From NCBI GenBank assembly GCA_947313765.1, contig CAMZNQ010000258.1:1-15684 (forward strand): a stretch of 15,684 bases of DNA. The letters run 5' to 3'. A program made the position numbers and the translations under genes. The notes under the pieces were generated by a model that was not told the origin of the DNA, did not search any database, and worked only from the letters and a program-made list of their open reading frames with translations. The DNA is from an uncultured Sulfurovum sp. Its GTDB lineage: Bacteria; Campylobacterota; Campylobacteria; Campylobacterales; Sulfurovaceae. Shown here in pieces: positions 9,041 through 15,684 of this stretch (position 1 is the first letter of the stretch; each line of letters opens with the position of its first letter).

Positions 9041-9805
9041 ATGAGAGATTTTACACACAAAATATATAAAAAATTTCTTACCTCTCTTGTAGAAAATAGT
9101 TACTCTACTCTTAGAGTAGAAGATTATTTTTTAAATGACTTTGATGTAAAAAAACCTTTTATAATAATAAGGCATGATGTAGATAGAAATCCATTAAGGT
9201 CTCTATCTATGGCGAGACTAGAGGCTCAAATGGGCATTAAGGCAACATACTATTTTAGAACTATACCATCAACATTAAAACCAGATATCATACAAGAGAT
9301 TGCTTCATTGGGTCATGAAATTGGTTATCACTATGAGTCACTAGCAGAAAAAAAAGGTAATTTTGAAGAGGCAATAGTAGATTTTGATAGAAATTTAACT
9401 ATTTTAAGAGAGTTTTATCCTGTTAAAAATATTGCCATGCATGGAAGACCAACCTCTAAGTATGATAGTAGAGATTTATGGAATAGATATGATTACAAAA
9501 AATATAATATTCTATCTGAACCATATTTTGACTTTGATTTTAATACTATTTTATATATTACAGATGCAGGAAGAGCTTGGGGAGATGAGAGTGTCAATCT
9601 AAGAGATAGGGTTAATAGTAAATTAAATATTAAAATTTCCAATACAGAAGATATTATATATCATATAAAGAGTACAAAAGATATAGATATGATGGTAAAT
9701 ATACATCCAGAACATTGGTCAGAAGATAATTTAGAGTGGTATAGAATAGTTTTAATGAGAAAGATAAAAAATTATATTAAAAAGATATTTTTAAAATTTA
9801 TGTAA
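9041..9805 (+). CDS. Polysaccharide deacetylase (CE4/NodB-like, WbmS-like subgroup)
   Basis: A 254-residue protein with the NodB-type (beta/alpha) barrel motifs: RHDVDR at 44-49 stands for the catalytic/metal Asp pair, and GHEIGYHYESL at 91-101 for the second motif. AMHGRP and NIHPEHW supply further His residues. In classical CE4 enzymes the second motif is H-[ST]-x2-H; here only the first His (His97) is kept and the position of the second is Leu101. RHDVD plus GYHYE is a pattern I associate with deacetylase-like proteins of O-antigen loci (WbmS type), so it is probably typical of the subgroup rather than a defect. No signal peptide, so the protein would act in the cytoplasm on a sugar nucleotide or lipid-linked unit. 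It starts 2 nt after the DUF354 stop. Confidence 0.8.
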   Translation: MRDFTHKIYKKFLTSLVENSYSTLRVEDYFLNDFDVKKPFIIIRHDVDRNPLRSLSMARLEAQMGIKATYYFRTIPSTLKPDIIQEIASLGHEIGYHYESLAEKKGNFEEAIVDFDRNLTILREFYPVKNIAMHGRPTSKYDSRDLWNRYDYKKYNILSEPYFDFDFNTILYITDAGRAWGDESVNLRDRVNSKLNIKISNTEDIIYHIKSTKDIDMMVNIHPEHWSEDNLEWYRIVLMRKIKNYIKKIFLKFM

Positions 9806-9811
9806 AAGGAG
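9806..9811 (+). promoter_or_regulatory. Ribosome binding site that decides the start of the Wzc-type gene
   Basis: AAGGAG directly follows the deacetylase stop. It is only 2 bases from the first ATG (9814) but 8 bases from the second in-frame ATG (9820). Normal spacing is 5-9, so translation more likely starts at 9820, giving a protein that begins MNIEEEENE. Confidence 0.65.
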
Positions 9812-9819
9812 ATATGTAT

Positions 9820-12120
9820 ATGAATATAGAAGAGGAGGAGAATGAGATAAAAGATATTAGCTTTAGAGACATTTTTAACGTAATATGGTACTATAAATGG
9901 TTGATTATTATTGTAACTTCAGCTACTATTGCATGGTCTTTTAGGATTTTTTACTACAAACCTGAAATATATAGTGCAGAGACAACTATTGAGATAAATA
10001 CAAATGAAAATCGTTCTAGTGGTGATGATATTTTAAAAGAGGCATTAAAAGGTGGTGTATCAAGAGATATAAATACTCAAATGGCTATTTTAAAATCACG
10101 TTTTATTATTTTAGATGCTATGAAGAAAGTAAACTTAACTACACATATTTGGGGAATAGGTAAGTGGAGTAAGAGATTTGAGTTGTATCTATATTCACCA
10201 ATATCTGTATATATTATAAAAGGTAAAGATTTAATCTTTAAACTACACAATATAGACAATAGTTCATATATGCTAGAGGTTAATGTTATAAACAGTGATG
10301 GGAAATCAATTATATTTAAAAAAGAGTTTCAATATGGTAAATTAGTTAAAACAGACTATTTTGAAATAAAAATATCTCGTACATCTGCTAATTTCCAATA
10401 TAAAAGTTATGAATTTGTTGATTATAATATAAATAATTATGCCGAAGTAGTAAGAAATAATCTTATAGAAGTCTCTCAATTTGCAGATAAAGTAAATATG
10501 ATTAGAGTTGTATATAGAGATACAATTCCATTAAGAGCTAAAAAATTTGTTAATGCTTTAACTAAAACATATATGAAACAAAATATAAAATTGAAGACAC
10601 AAGATGAGGAAAAGACACTTACATTTATAAAACAACAGTTATCTATAGTTAAAAAGAATTTAAAAGATTCAGAAAGAGAGATGGAACAATTTAAATCGAA
10701 GATTAAAATAGTAGATTTATCAGAAACAACCATAGATGTATCAAAATCTCTATCTAGTTTGGAATCACAAGATAATATATTAGAGATGCAAATCTCTATG
10801 TTAAATAACATATACAATAAAATTATAGAAGGGTATCCATTAGATACTATTTCAGTTATTGGATTAGATATAGATACTTCAAATATAAACAATTTAATAA
10901 GTAAATTACAAGATTTAAAATTAGAGAGAGATATTTTAGAAAAAGAGTTAACAGATCTACATCCTAAAATGATAAAACTCTCAAGAAAGATAGATTCAAT
11001 AAATAGGAGCATAAAAATATATATACATAATATATTAAATGCACTAGTTAGAAAACAATTAATAATCTCTAATAATATTGAAAAAAAGAAAAAAAAGCTA
11101 AAAGAGTTACCAGCAATTCAACAAAATTTCTTAAACTTAGAGAGGAGATATAAATTTAATGAGAAGTTTTATAAATACTTCTTAGAGAAACAGGCAGAGT
11201 CAAATATAAAAAAAGTAGCTAAAGTTAATAAAAATAGAATTATAGATTTATCACTACTTCCTAAAGCACCCATAGAACCTAACTTTGTTAACTCGATTTC
11301 AATAGGTGCAATAATTGGTTTAGTTATAGGGATACTTTTATCTTTTATCCTAAATATTTTTAGAAAACCACCAATTAGAAATATTGAAGATATAAAAGAG
11401 CATTCAACTGTACCTATTTTAGGAACTATACCTAAATTAAAGAAAAAAGAGACAAGAAATCTAATTGTGCTAAATAATCCTCGCTCATTCATAGCAGAAT
11501 CTTTTAGAACTATTGCCACAAATATTAAATTTCGTAAAATAGATAATAACCAAAAAATGGTTATTGTAGTAACTTCAACCATATCAGGCGAAGGAAAAAG
11601 TACAATATCTAATAATCTAGCAATAAGTCTACATAATAGAACAGAAAGAGTCATAATTTTAAATTTTGACCTTAGAAAAGATAGTTCAAAAGAGTTAGGT
11701 ATAAGTGATTATATAGAAAAAGGGTTTAATTTAAAAGATATTATTATAAATACAGATATAGATAATATAGATAAAATTCTTGATGGTTCTAATTCTCATA
11801 ATCCAAGTGAACTTGTCAATTCAAATAGAGTATCCATATTAATAGATGAACTTAAAAGATATTATGACTATATAATAATAGATACATCACCAATAGGATT
11901 AGTTAGTGAGGCTAGAGTATTATCAAGTTATGGAGATATAGTTCTATATATTCTAAGAGTTGGATATTCTAAAAAAGAGTTTTTAAAAAACATAAATCAT
12001 CTATATCAAGATAGACATATTAAAGATTTAGCAATTTTACTAAATTGTGCAAAAGATAAGATAGGATATGGAGATGGTTACTATTATGGATATGATAAAA
12101 AAAATAATTACTATAAATAA
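9820..12120 (+). CDS. Wzc-type polysaccharide co-polymerase with tyrosine autokinase domain
   Basis: An inner-membrane chain-length regulator (Wzz domain) fused to a BY-type tyrosine kinase, about 766 residues, usual for Wzc/ExoP proteins. Positions below count from this start. The first membrane helix is near 29-48, followed by a periplasmic domain with long coiled coils (about 255-470), the proline-rich LLPKAPIEPN motif, and a second helix (about 492-512). The cytoplasmic kinase has Walker A SGEGKST (589-595), a Walker A'-like ILNFDLRK around 613-620 and Walker B IIIDTSP (685-691). The tail GYGDGYYYGYDKKNNYYK holds seven tyrosines, the autophosphorylation cluster. Several positions depart from consensus: PGEGKST has Ser for Pro, the first Asp of D-x-D is Asn, and DTPP is DTSP. 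It is the last gene of the operon. An alternative ATG at 9814 adds two residues but is too close to the ribosome site. Confidence 0.92.
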   Translation: MNIEEEENEIKDISFRDIFNVIWYYKWLIIIVTSATIAWSFRIFYYKPEIYSAETTIEINTNENRSSGDDILKEALKGGVSRDINTQMAILKSRFIILDAMKKVNLTTHIWGIGKWSKRFELYLYSPISVYIIKGKDLIFKLHNIDNSSYMLEVNVINSDGKSIIFKKEFQYGKLVKTDYFEIKISRTSANFQYKSYEFVDYNINNYAEVVRNNLIEVSQFADKVNMIRVVYRDTIPLRAKKFVNALTKTYMKQNIKLKTQDEEKTLTFIKQQLSIVKKNLKDSEREMEQFKSKIKIVDLSETTIDVSKSLSSLESQDNILEMQISMLNNIYNKIIEGYPLDTISVIGLDIDTSNINNLISKLQDLKLERDILEKELTDLHPKMIKLSRKIDSINRSIKIYIHNILNALVRKQLIISNNIEKKKKKLKELPAIQQNFLNLERRYKFNEKFYKYFLEKQAESNIKKVAKVNKNRIIDLSLLPKAPIEPNFVNSISIGAIIGLVIGILLSFILNIFRKPPIRNIEDIKEHSTVPILGTIPKLKKKETRNLIVLNNPRSFIAESFRTIATNIKFRKIDNNQKMVIVVTSTISGEGKSTISNNLAISLHNRTERVIILNFDLRKDSSKELGISDYIEKGFNLKDIIINTDIDNIDKILDGSNSHNPSELVNSNRVSILIDELKRYYDYIIIDTSPIGLVSEARVLSSYGDIVLYILRVGYSKKEFLKNINHLYQDRHIKDLAILLNCAKDKIGYGDGYYYGYDKKNNYYK

Positions 12121-12134
12121 TAGTATATTTTATA

Positions 12135-12140
12135 TATAAT
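12135..12140 (+). promoter_or_regulatory. Probable -10 element of the AGCS transporter promoter
   Basis: TATAAT, a perfect match to the sigma-70 consensus, lies in the 45-base gap between the Wzc stop and the transporter, 25 bases before the ATG. The preceding bases are T/A-rich (TATATTTTATA), as in Campylobacterota promoters, which often lack a clear -35 box. The whole region is AT-rich, so a chance match is possible. Confidence 0.5.
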
Positions 12141-12165
12141 GTCAAATTAACTTATAGGAGTAGAA

Positions 12166-13638
12166 ATGAACGAAATATTTAAATCTATTGATATTTTTTT
12201 TCAATCGCTTAACAATATAGTAGATAACATCATGATGTTTGATATCTTCTTTGGAGCGATAGAGGGAACAAAAATGCCTTTTGTTGTAGCTATTTTAATT
12301 GTAGCAGGGGTGTACCTTACCATAAAAATGGGATTTGTAAACCTTAGAATGTTTAAACACTCTCTAGGTATTGTAAAAGGTAGATATAAAACAATTGATG
12401 ATAAAGGGATAATTACCCCTTTCCAATCACTAGCAACAGCACTATCTGCAACAGTTGGAATTGGTAATATTGCAGCTGTATCTATTGCTATTAGTTTGGG
12501 TGGTGCAGGAGCTGCTTTTTGGATGATTATGGCAGGTTTCTTGGGAATGACACTAAAGTTTACCGAAGTAACTCTATCCCTGAAATATAGAGAGTTTCTA
12601 CCAGATGGAACAATTATGGGTGGGGGTATGGAGTATCTATCTCGTGGTCTAGCCGATAAAGGCATGGCAAAAACAGGTAAAATAATGGCAATGATTTTTG
12701 CATTTTTTATGATACTTGGAGCATTGGGTGCAGGAAATACATTCCAAATATCACAAGCTCTTCCTATTGCTCAAGGTCAAATATCCTTTTTTAAAGATGC
12801 ACCATGGGCATTTGGTCTTCTCATGGCATTTATTACGGGTCTAGTTATTATTGGTGGAATTAAAAGAATCGCACATGTAGCTGAGAAGATTGTTCCTGTT
12901 ATGGTAATTTTCTATTTGATTATGGTCTTTTGGGTTTTAGGAACATATTTTACTTCTATACCAGATGCTTTTGCTTTAATTTTCAATGAAGCGTTTTCGG
13001 CAAATGCTGTAGCAGGTGGAATCTTTGGAGCAATGGCACAAGGTTTTCAAAGAGCAGTATTTTCAAATGAGGCTGGATTGGGTTCAGCAGGAATTGCACA
13101 CTCTGCGTCAAGAGTAAAATATCCTATTCGTCAAGGTTTAGTTTCACTATATGAGCCTTTTATTGATACGGTTGTAGTTTGTACAATGACTGCATTAGTA
13201 GTAATTTTAACAGGTTCATATTTAGGTGGAACAGAGGTACTAGATACAGCAATTGCAGCAAAACAGGGTTCAGTTATAACCTCTACAGCTTTTGGTTCTG
13301 TTGTATCATGGTTTCCAACTGTTCTTGGTTTTGCAATATTTATGTTTGCATTCTCAACAATGATTTCATGGGCATACTATGGAGAGAGAGCATGGGTATA
13401 TCTTTTTGGTTCAAAAACATCAATTATATACAAACTAATCTTTCTTGCCTTTATTATAATAGCTACTGTTGCAGATACAGGAACAATGGTTGATTTCTCC
13501 TCTACACTATTTTTGGCTCTAGCTATTCCAAACCTATTTGGATTACTAATAATGTCTGGAGATGTTCGTAAGATGCTAACAGAGTATACAAACAAACTCA
13601 AATCAGGCGAACTAGACAGAGAGGCAATTAGAGATTAA
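12166..13638 (+). CDS. AGCS family sodium (or proton):alanine/glycine symporter
   Basis: A 490-residue inner-membrane transporter that imports small neutral amino acids (alanine, glycine) with a cation. The family is clear from ATALSATVGIGNIAAVS (GIGN at 98-101), the GAGNTFQISQAL segment, and SNEAGLGSAGIAHSAS starting at Ser300, which is the conserved substrate/cation-site stretch of AGCS proteins. Ten or more hydrophobic helices are spread over the protein, and the length is typical. It starts after a strong ribosome site (TAGGAG, 12155-12160, spacing 5) and a probable promoter. It is therefore likely a separate unit from the polysaccharide operon, although read-through from the Wzc gene cannot be excluded. 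The exact substrate and coupling ion are not readable from sequence. A stem-loop follows its stop by 4 bases. Confidence 0.93.
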   Translation: MNEIFKSIDIFFQSLNNIVDNIMMFDIFFGAIEGTKMPFVVAILIVAGVYLTIKMGFVNLRMFKHSLGIVKGRYKTIDDKGIITPFQSLATALSATVGIGNIAAVSIAISLGGAGAAFWMIMAGFLGMTLKFTEVTLSLKYREFLPDGTIMGGGMEYLSRGLADKGMAKTGKIMAMIFAFFMILGALGAGNTFQISQALPIAQGQISFFKDAPWAFGLLMAFITGLVIIGGIKRIAHVAEKIVPVMVIFYLIMVFWVLGTYFTSIPDAFALIFNEAFSANAVAGGIFGAMAQGFQRAVFSNEAGLGSAGIAHSASRVKYPIRQGLVSLYEPFIDTVVVCTMTALVVILTGSYLGGTEVLDTAIAAKQGSVITSTAFGSVVSWFPTVLGFAIFMFAFSTMISWAYYGERAWVYLFGSKTSIIYKLIFLAFIIIATVADTGTMVDFSSTLFLALAIPNLFGLLIMSGDVRKMLTEYTNKLKSGELDREAIRD

Positions 13639-13642
13639 ATAG

Positions 13643-13663
13643 TATTGGAGTTAAACTCCAATA
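13643..13663 (+). terminator. Perfect 9-bp stem-loop after the AGCS gene; possible weak terminator
   Basis: TATTGGAGT and ACTCCAATA form a perfect 9-bp stem around a TAA loop, starting 4 bases after the AGCS stop. No T-run follows on either strand, so it is not a canonical intrinsic terminator. It may stabilise the 3' end of the message or act as an inefficient or factor-assisted stop. Its 3' arm ends 11 bases before the TATAAT box of the next gene. Confidence 0.45.
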
Positions 13664-13674
13664 GTAAGTTTAGA

Positions 13675-13680
13675 TATAAT
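13675..13680 (+). promoter_or_regulatory. Probable -10 element of the DUF6172-like gene promoter
   Basis: TATAAT in the 72-base gap, 30 bases before the ATG at 13711. A ribosome site AAAAGG (13697-13702) lies 8 bases before the start. No good -35 box is visible; the region where it would be overlaps the stem-loop at 13643-13663. Confidence 0.5.
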
Positions 13681-13710
13681 ATCGAAAATAATATATAAAA
13701 GGTTTTTAAA

Positions 13711-14016
13711 ATGAAAAAAGTATTTAAAATTAAACAAGAGAAGTTAAAAAAGGATAGAGCTGTTGATGCTATTAAAAATGAGCTTCGTAAATATATAAAA
13801 CGTGAAAAGAAAAAAGATTTACCAAATAAAAAAACTATGTATTGGGATTTTGATTGTAAGTTTGGTAAAAGTGCTGAGTTTGCTCTTGATTGTGATTTTG
13901 ACCACATAATCACTGAACTATCAAATGTTGTTTTAGCAGGATGGGAAGAGTGCTATATTGAAATTATTGCAAAAGCAGTAGATAAACCTATCAAAGAAGA
14001 GAGCATAGAAGAATAA
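13711..14016 (+). CDS. Small DUF6172-like protein of unknown function
   Basis: A 101-residue, strongly basic and soluble protein. The pattern MKK-x-FK at the start, ELRKYIKREKKKDLP (about 27-41), and WDFDCKFGKSAE (about 46-57) matches what I recall of the DUF6172 family, small proteins widespread in Proteobacteria and Campylobacterota with no known function. The end, CYIEIIAKAVDKP, is also family-like (typically YxEILAK). There is no signal peptide or membrane helix. It has its own likely promoter and ribosome site, and it converges on leuB across a structured gap. The basic N-terminal half could contact nucleic acid, but that is speculation. Confidence 0.75.
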   Translation: MKKVFKIKQEKLKKDRAVDAIKNELRKYIKREKKKDLPNKKTMYWDFDCKFGKSAEFALDCDFDHIITELSNVVLAGWEECYIEIIAKAVDKPIKEESIEE

Positions 14017-14030
14017 ATCTTCTGTGGCGA

Positions 14031-14041
14031 GGCTAAAAGCC
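14031..14041. other. Small hairpin in the DUF6172-leuB intergenic region
   Basis: GGCT-AAA-AGCC is a 4-bp GC-rich hairpin 14 bases after the DUF6172-like stop. It is the first of a series of stems filling the 117-base gap between the two convergent genes; no T-run follows. Confidence 0.35.
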
Positions 14042-14042
14042 A

Positions 14043-14121
14043 TCGGTTCCTTATATGCAGTCTGCATTTTCGGAATCGGCGTATTTACATCCGAATAACG
14101 GAGGTAAAGCTTTCCGATTCC
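14043..14121. repeat. Structured intergenic element with two mutually exclusive stem-loops
   Basis: The segment GGAATCGG (14072-14079) can pair in two ways. Upstream it pairs with TCGGTTCC (14043-14050; 8 bp including G-U pairs), enclosing ATGCA-GTC-TGCAT (14055-14067). Downstream it pairs perfectly with CCGATTCC (14114-14121), enclosing a second nested stem, TTTACaTCCG (14084-14093) with CGGAgGTAAA (14099-14108), loop AATAA and one A-G mismatch. The gap is clearly richer in GC than its surroundings. No T-run follows on either strand, so simple intrinsic termination does not explain it. It could be a bidirectional 3'-end structure, a REP/MITE-like repeat, or a small structured RNA; I do not recognise the family. 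Confidence 0.55.
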
Positions 14122-14133
14122 AAAATAAAGAGA

Positions 14134-15204
14134 TTATTTTGAAACGTATTTCGCGATAATATCTCCCATCTCTGAACAAGAGCATATCTCTTTTGCATCA
14201 TACGCACCTAAGTCTCCTGTTCTGTAACCTAGAGATAGAGCTTTTTTAATTGCTTCATCAATCTTATTGGAGGCTTCAACTTCATTTAGTGCATATCGTA
14301 ACATCATAGATACAGAAGAGATAGTTGCTAATGGATTGGCAATACCTTGACCTGCAATATCGGGAGCAGAGCCATGAATTGGTTCATATAGACCAACACC
14401 CTTTCCTGTACTAGCACTTGGAAGTAGTCCAATAGAACCACTAAGCATTGATGCAGCATCTGAAAGAATATCTCCAAAGATATTTCCTGTCAAGATAACA
14501 TCAAACTGTTTTGGATTTCGAATAAGTTGCATTGCTGCATTGTCTACATACATGTGTGTAAGTTCAACTTCAGGATAATCTTTTGCTACCTCTATGACTG
14601 TTTCTCTCCAAAATTGGCTAACCTCAAGAACATTTGCCTTATCTACAGAACATACTCTCTTATCACGCTTCATTGCAATCTCAAAAGCTACATGTGCAAT
14701 TCTCTCTACCTCTTCACGTCTGTAGACCATAGTGTTGTATGCTCTATCTTCAAGAAGCTCTCTTGGTTGACCAAAATAGATTCCACCTGTAAGCTCACGA
14801 ACAACCATAATGTCAACACCTTTAACAACATCTGATTTTAGTGTAGAGGCATTAACTAACTCATCATAAACTATGGCAGGACGTAGATTGGCAAATGTTC
14901 CCATAGATTTACGAAGAGCAAGAAGACCAGATTCTGGTCGTAAATGTCGTTCAAGATTATCCCATTTTGGACCACCAATAGCACCAAAAAGTATAGCGTC
15001 ACATCTCTTTACTCCTTGAATGGTCTCTTCAGGTAATGGAACACCTGTCTCATCAATTGCAATACCACCCATAAGCATATCTTCATAAGAGATATTAAAA
15101 CCCATATTTGCAGATAGTGCATCTAAAACTTTAATCGCCTCATCTACAATCTCTGGACCAATTCCATCTCCCTTGATTATGCCTATTTTATAATTTCTAC
15201 CCAT
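14134..15204 (-). CDS. leuB: 3-isopropylmalate dehydrogenase
   Basis: Oxidises and decarboxylates 3-isopropylmalate to 2-oxoisocaproate with NAD+ in leucine biosynthesis, in the cytoplasm. The 356-residue length is normal. The protein starts with the NAD-binding [14 protein letters not shown] (7-20). It has GAIGGPKWD (74-82), substrate Arg residues in the [14 protein letters not shown] and NLRPA stretches, [11 protein letters not shown] (135-145, catalytic Tyr143), VDKAN (187-191, catalytic Lys189), metal-binding Asp221, Asp245 and Asp249, and the adenine-side GSAPDIAG. It lies 3 bases downstream of the leuD stop. Its ribosome site (AGGGA, six bases before the ATG) is inside the last leuD codons, which indicates a translationally coupled leu operon. 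No canonical terminator follows; the structured gap at 14031-14121 does. Confidence 0.97.
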   Translation of the reverse strand: MGRNYKIGIIKGDGIGPEIVDEAIKVLDALSANMGFNISYEDMLMGGIAIDETGVPLPEETIQGVKRCDAILFGAIGGPKWDNLERHLRPESGLLALRKSMGTFANLRPAIVYDELVNASTLKSDVVKGVDIMVVRELTGGIYFGQPRELLEDRAYNTMVYRREEVERIAHVAFEIAMKRDKRVCSVDKANVLEVSQFWRETVIEVAKDYPEVELTHMYVDNAAMQLIRNPKQFDVILTGNIFGDILSDAASMLSGSIGLLPSASTGKGVGLYEPIHGSAPDIAGQGIANPLATISSVSMMLRYALNEVEASNKIDEAIKKALSLGYRTGDLGAYDAKEICSCSEMGDIIAKYVSK

Positions 15205-15207
15205 CTT

Positions 15208-15558
15208 CTATCCCTTTTTTTCTGCTATCTCTTTTTTAGCAAACTCAATAAGTCCACCTGCATCAACTAACTCTTGCATAAACTCTGGAATTGGAGAAAA
15301 TTTATATTTTTTAGACTGTGTAATGTTGATTACTTCACCCTTTTCCATATCTACTTTTACAGTATCTCCCTCTAAAATCTCTGCTGATTCTTTTAGTTCA
15401 AATATTGGTAAACCCATATTAAAAGCATTTCTATAGAAAATTCTTGCAAAAGTAGGAGCAATAATTGCTGAAATACCTGCCTCTTTAAGAGCAATAGGTG
15501 CGTGTTCACGACTAGAACCACAACCAAAATTCTCTCCAGCTACAATAATATCTCCATG
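15208..15558 (-). CDS. leuD: 3-isopropylmalate dehydratase small subunit, 5' part missing
   Basis: The small (swivel-domain) subunit of isopropylmalate isomerase, which with LeuC interconverts 2- and 3-isopropylmalate. Only about the last 116 residues of a usual 160-170 are recognisable. They begin with [20 protein letters not shown], the substrate-loop signature, and continue with [18 protein letters not shown] and a normal C-terminus. The internal ATG at 15417 lies inside conserved sequence and is not the real start. Upstream of about 15556 the frame stays open to a TAA at 15610-15612, but the residues (for example [11 protein letters not shown]) no longer fit LeuD convincingly and the expected DNIDTD region cannot be found. 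This break coincides with the leucine-rich-repeat-like reading on the other strand. I infer a chimeric junction or truncation; the bacterial gene itself was probably intact. Confidence 0.85.
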   Translation of the reverse strand, partial: HGDIIVAGENFGCGSSREHAPIALKEAGISAIIAPTFARIFYRNAFNMGLPIFELKESAEILEGDTVKVDMEKGEVINITQSKKYKFSPIPEFMQELVDAGGLIEFAKKEIAEKKG

Positions 15559-15684
15559 ATTCCTGAAGAAGCTTTTCCTGGCAAACTCAGTTACATGACG
15601 GAACTGCGGTTACAATACAACAACATATCGGATCTCTCCCATATACCTTTTGATTTCCCAGGAATAAAAATTCTGAATGCCACC
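15541..15684 (+). CDS. Leucine-rich-repeat-like coding fragment at the right edge, probably foreign
   Basis: On the + strand a frame open to the window edge reads [12 protein letters not shown], then [17 protein letters not shown], then [14 protein letters not shown]. This is the L-x-L-x2-N-x-I pattern of leucine-rich repeats, with the two YNNIS copies 25 residues apart. GC is about 41% over the last 128 bases by hand count, and codons such as CTG, CGG, TCG and GCC differ from the AT-rich usage elsewhere. The first YNNIS overlaps the antisense of leuD GDIIV, so it may be coincidental or mark microhomology at a join. The wording (NNIS-x-IP-x2-AF) resembles extracellular LRR proteins, including eukaryotic ones. 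No start can be assigned. The piece is short, so chance is not excluded. Confidence 0.4.

Noticed and set aside
10476..11654. Two long - strand open frames (178 and 161 codons) within the Wzc-type gene
   Set aside because: They are antisense shadows favoured by AT-rich codon usage; the + strand frame has clear Wzz and kinase motifs throughout.
12201..12665. A 154-codon - strand open frame within the AGCS transporter
   Set aside because: The + strand carries conserved AGCS motifs over the same bases; the antisense product resembles no known family.
14043..14121. Integron attC site or tRNA-like gene in the structured gap
   Set aside because: No attC core sites (GTTRRRY/RYYYAAC) and no cloverleaf arms or T-loop sequence are seen; no integrase is nearby.
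15559..15684. Reading the - strand upstream of leuD GDIIV as a degraded LeuD N-terminus (RY and HV-x-EFA could be aligned loosely)
   Set aside because: It needs gaps, crosses a stop codon, and lacks the conserved DNIDTD region, while the + strand gives a gap-free LRR-like pattern. I kept it only as the less likely alternative.
1..15684. CRISPR arrays, insertion sequences, rRNA or tRNA genes
   Set aside because: Looked for and not seen: no regularly spaced repeats, no transposase or integrase reading frames, and no recognisable structural RNA gene.

Overview
The window is AT-rich, roughly 30% GC by eye, with heavy use of AGA (Arg), GAG, TTA and ATA codons. Together with the protein sequences and a DUF6172-like small protein, this suggests a Campylobacterota bacterium of the Sulfurimonas/Sulfurovum/Arcobacter kind. 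Phylum is inferred with moderate confidence and genus is not resolved.

Bases 1-12120 are the downstream end of a cell-surface polysaccharide (exopolysaccharide, capsule or O-antigen) operon on the + strand. The genes are packed with 1-4 nt overlaps or gaps of up to about 15 nt. In order they are: a GT4 glycosyltransferase cut by the left edge; a glutamine-dependent asparagine-synthase-type amidotransferase; a polytopic membrane protein (putative Wzy-type polymerase or GT-C enzyme); a second GT4; a second AsnB-type amidotransferase of another subfamily; a FemAB/GNAT-like aminoacyl- or acyltransferase; a DUF354 (GT-B-like) protein; a NodB/WbmS-like deacetylase; and a Wzc-type chain-length regulator fused to a tyrosine kinase. 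The probable logic is that the glycosyltransferases build the repeat unit, the two amidotransferases make amide groups (for example uronamides or amino-acid amides), FemAB and the deacetylase decorate it, the membrane protein polymerises it, and the Wzc protein controls length and export. No flippase, outer-membrane exporter or initiating transferase is present, so the locus must continue to the left.

Bases 12121-14016 hold two + strand genes that look independent of the operon. One is an AGCS sodium:alanine/glycine symporter and the other a DUF6172-like small protein; each has a TATAAT box upstream. Bases 14017-14133 are a GC-richer, highly structured convergent intergenic region in which two stem-loops compete for one strand.

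Bases 14134-15558 are the leucine-biosynthesis genes leuD (5' part missing) and leuB on the - strand. At about 15541-15560 leuD homology stops abruptly. From there to the right edge the + strand reads as a leucine-rich-repeat-like polypeptide with different base composition. This is most likely an assembly chimera at a contig end, though a real rearrangement is possible.
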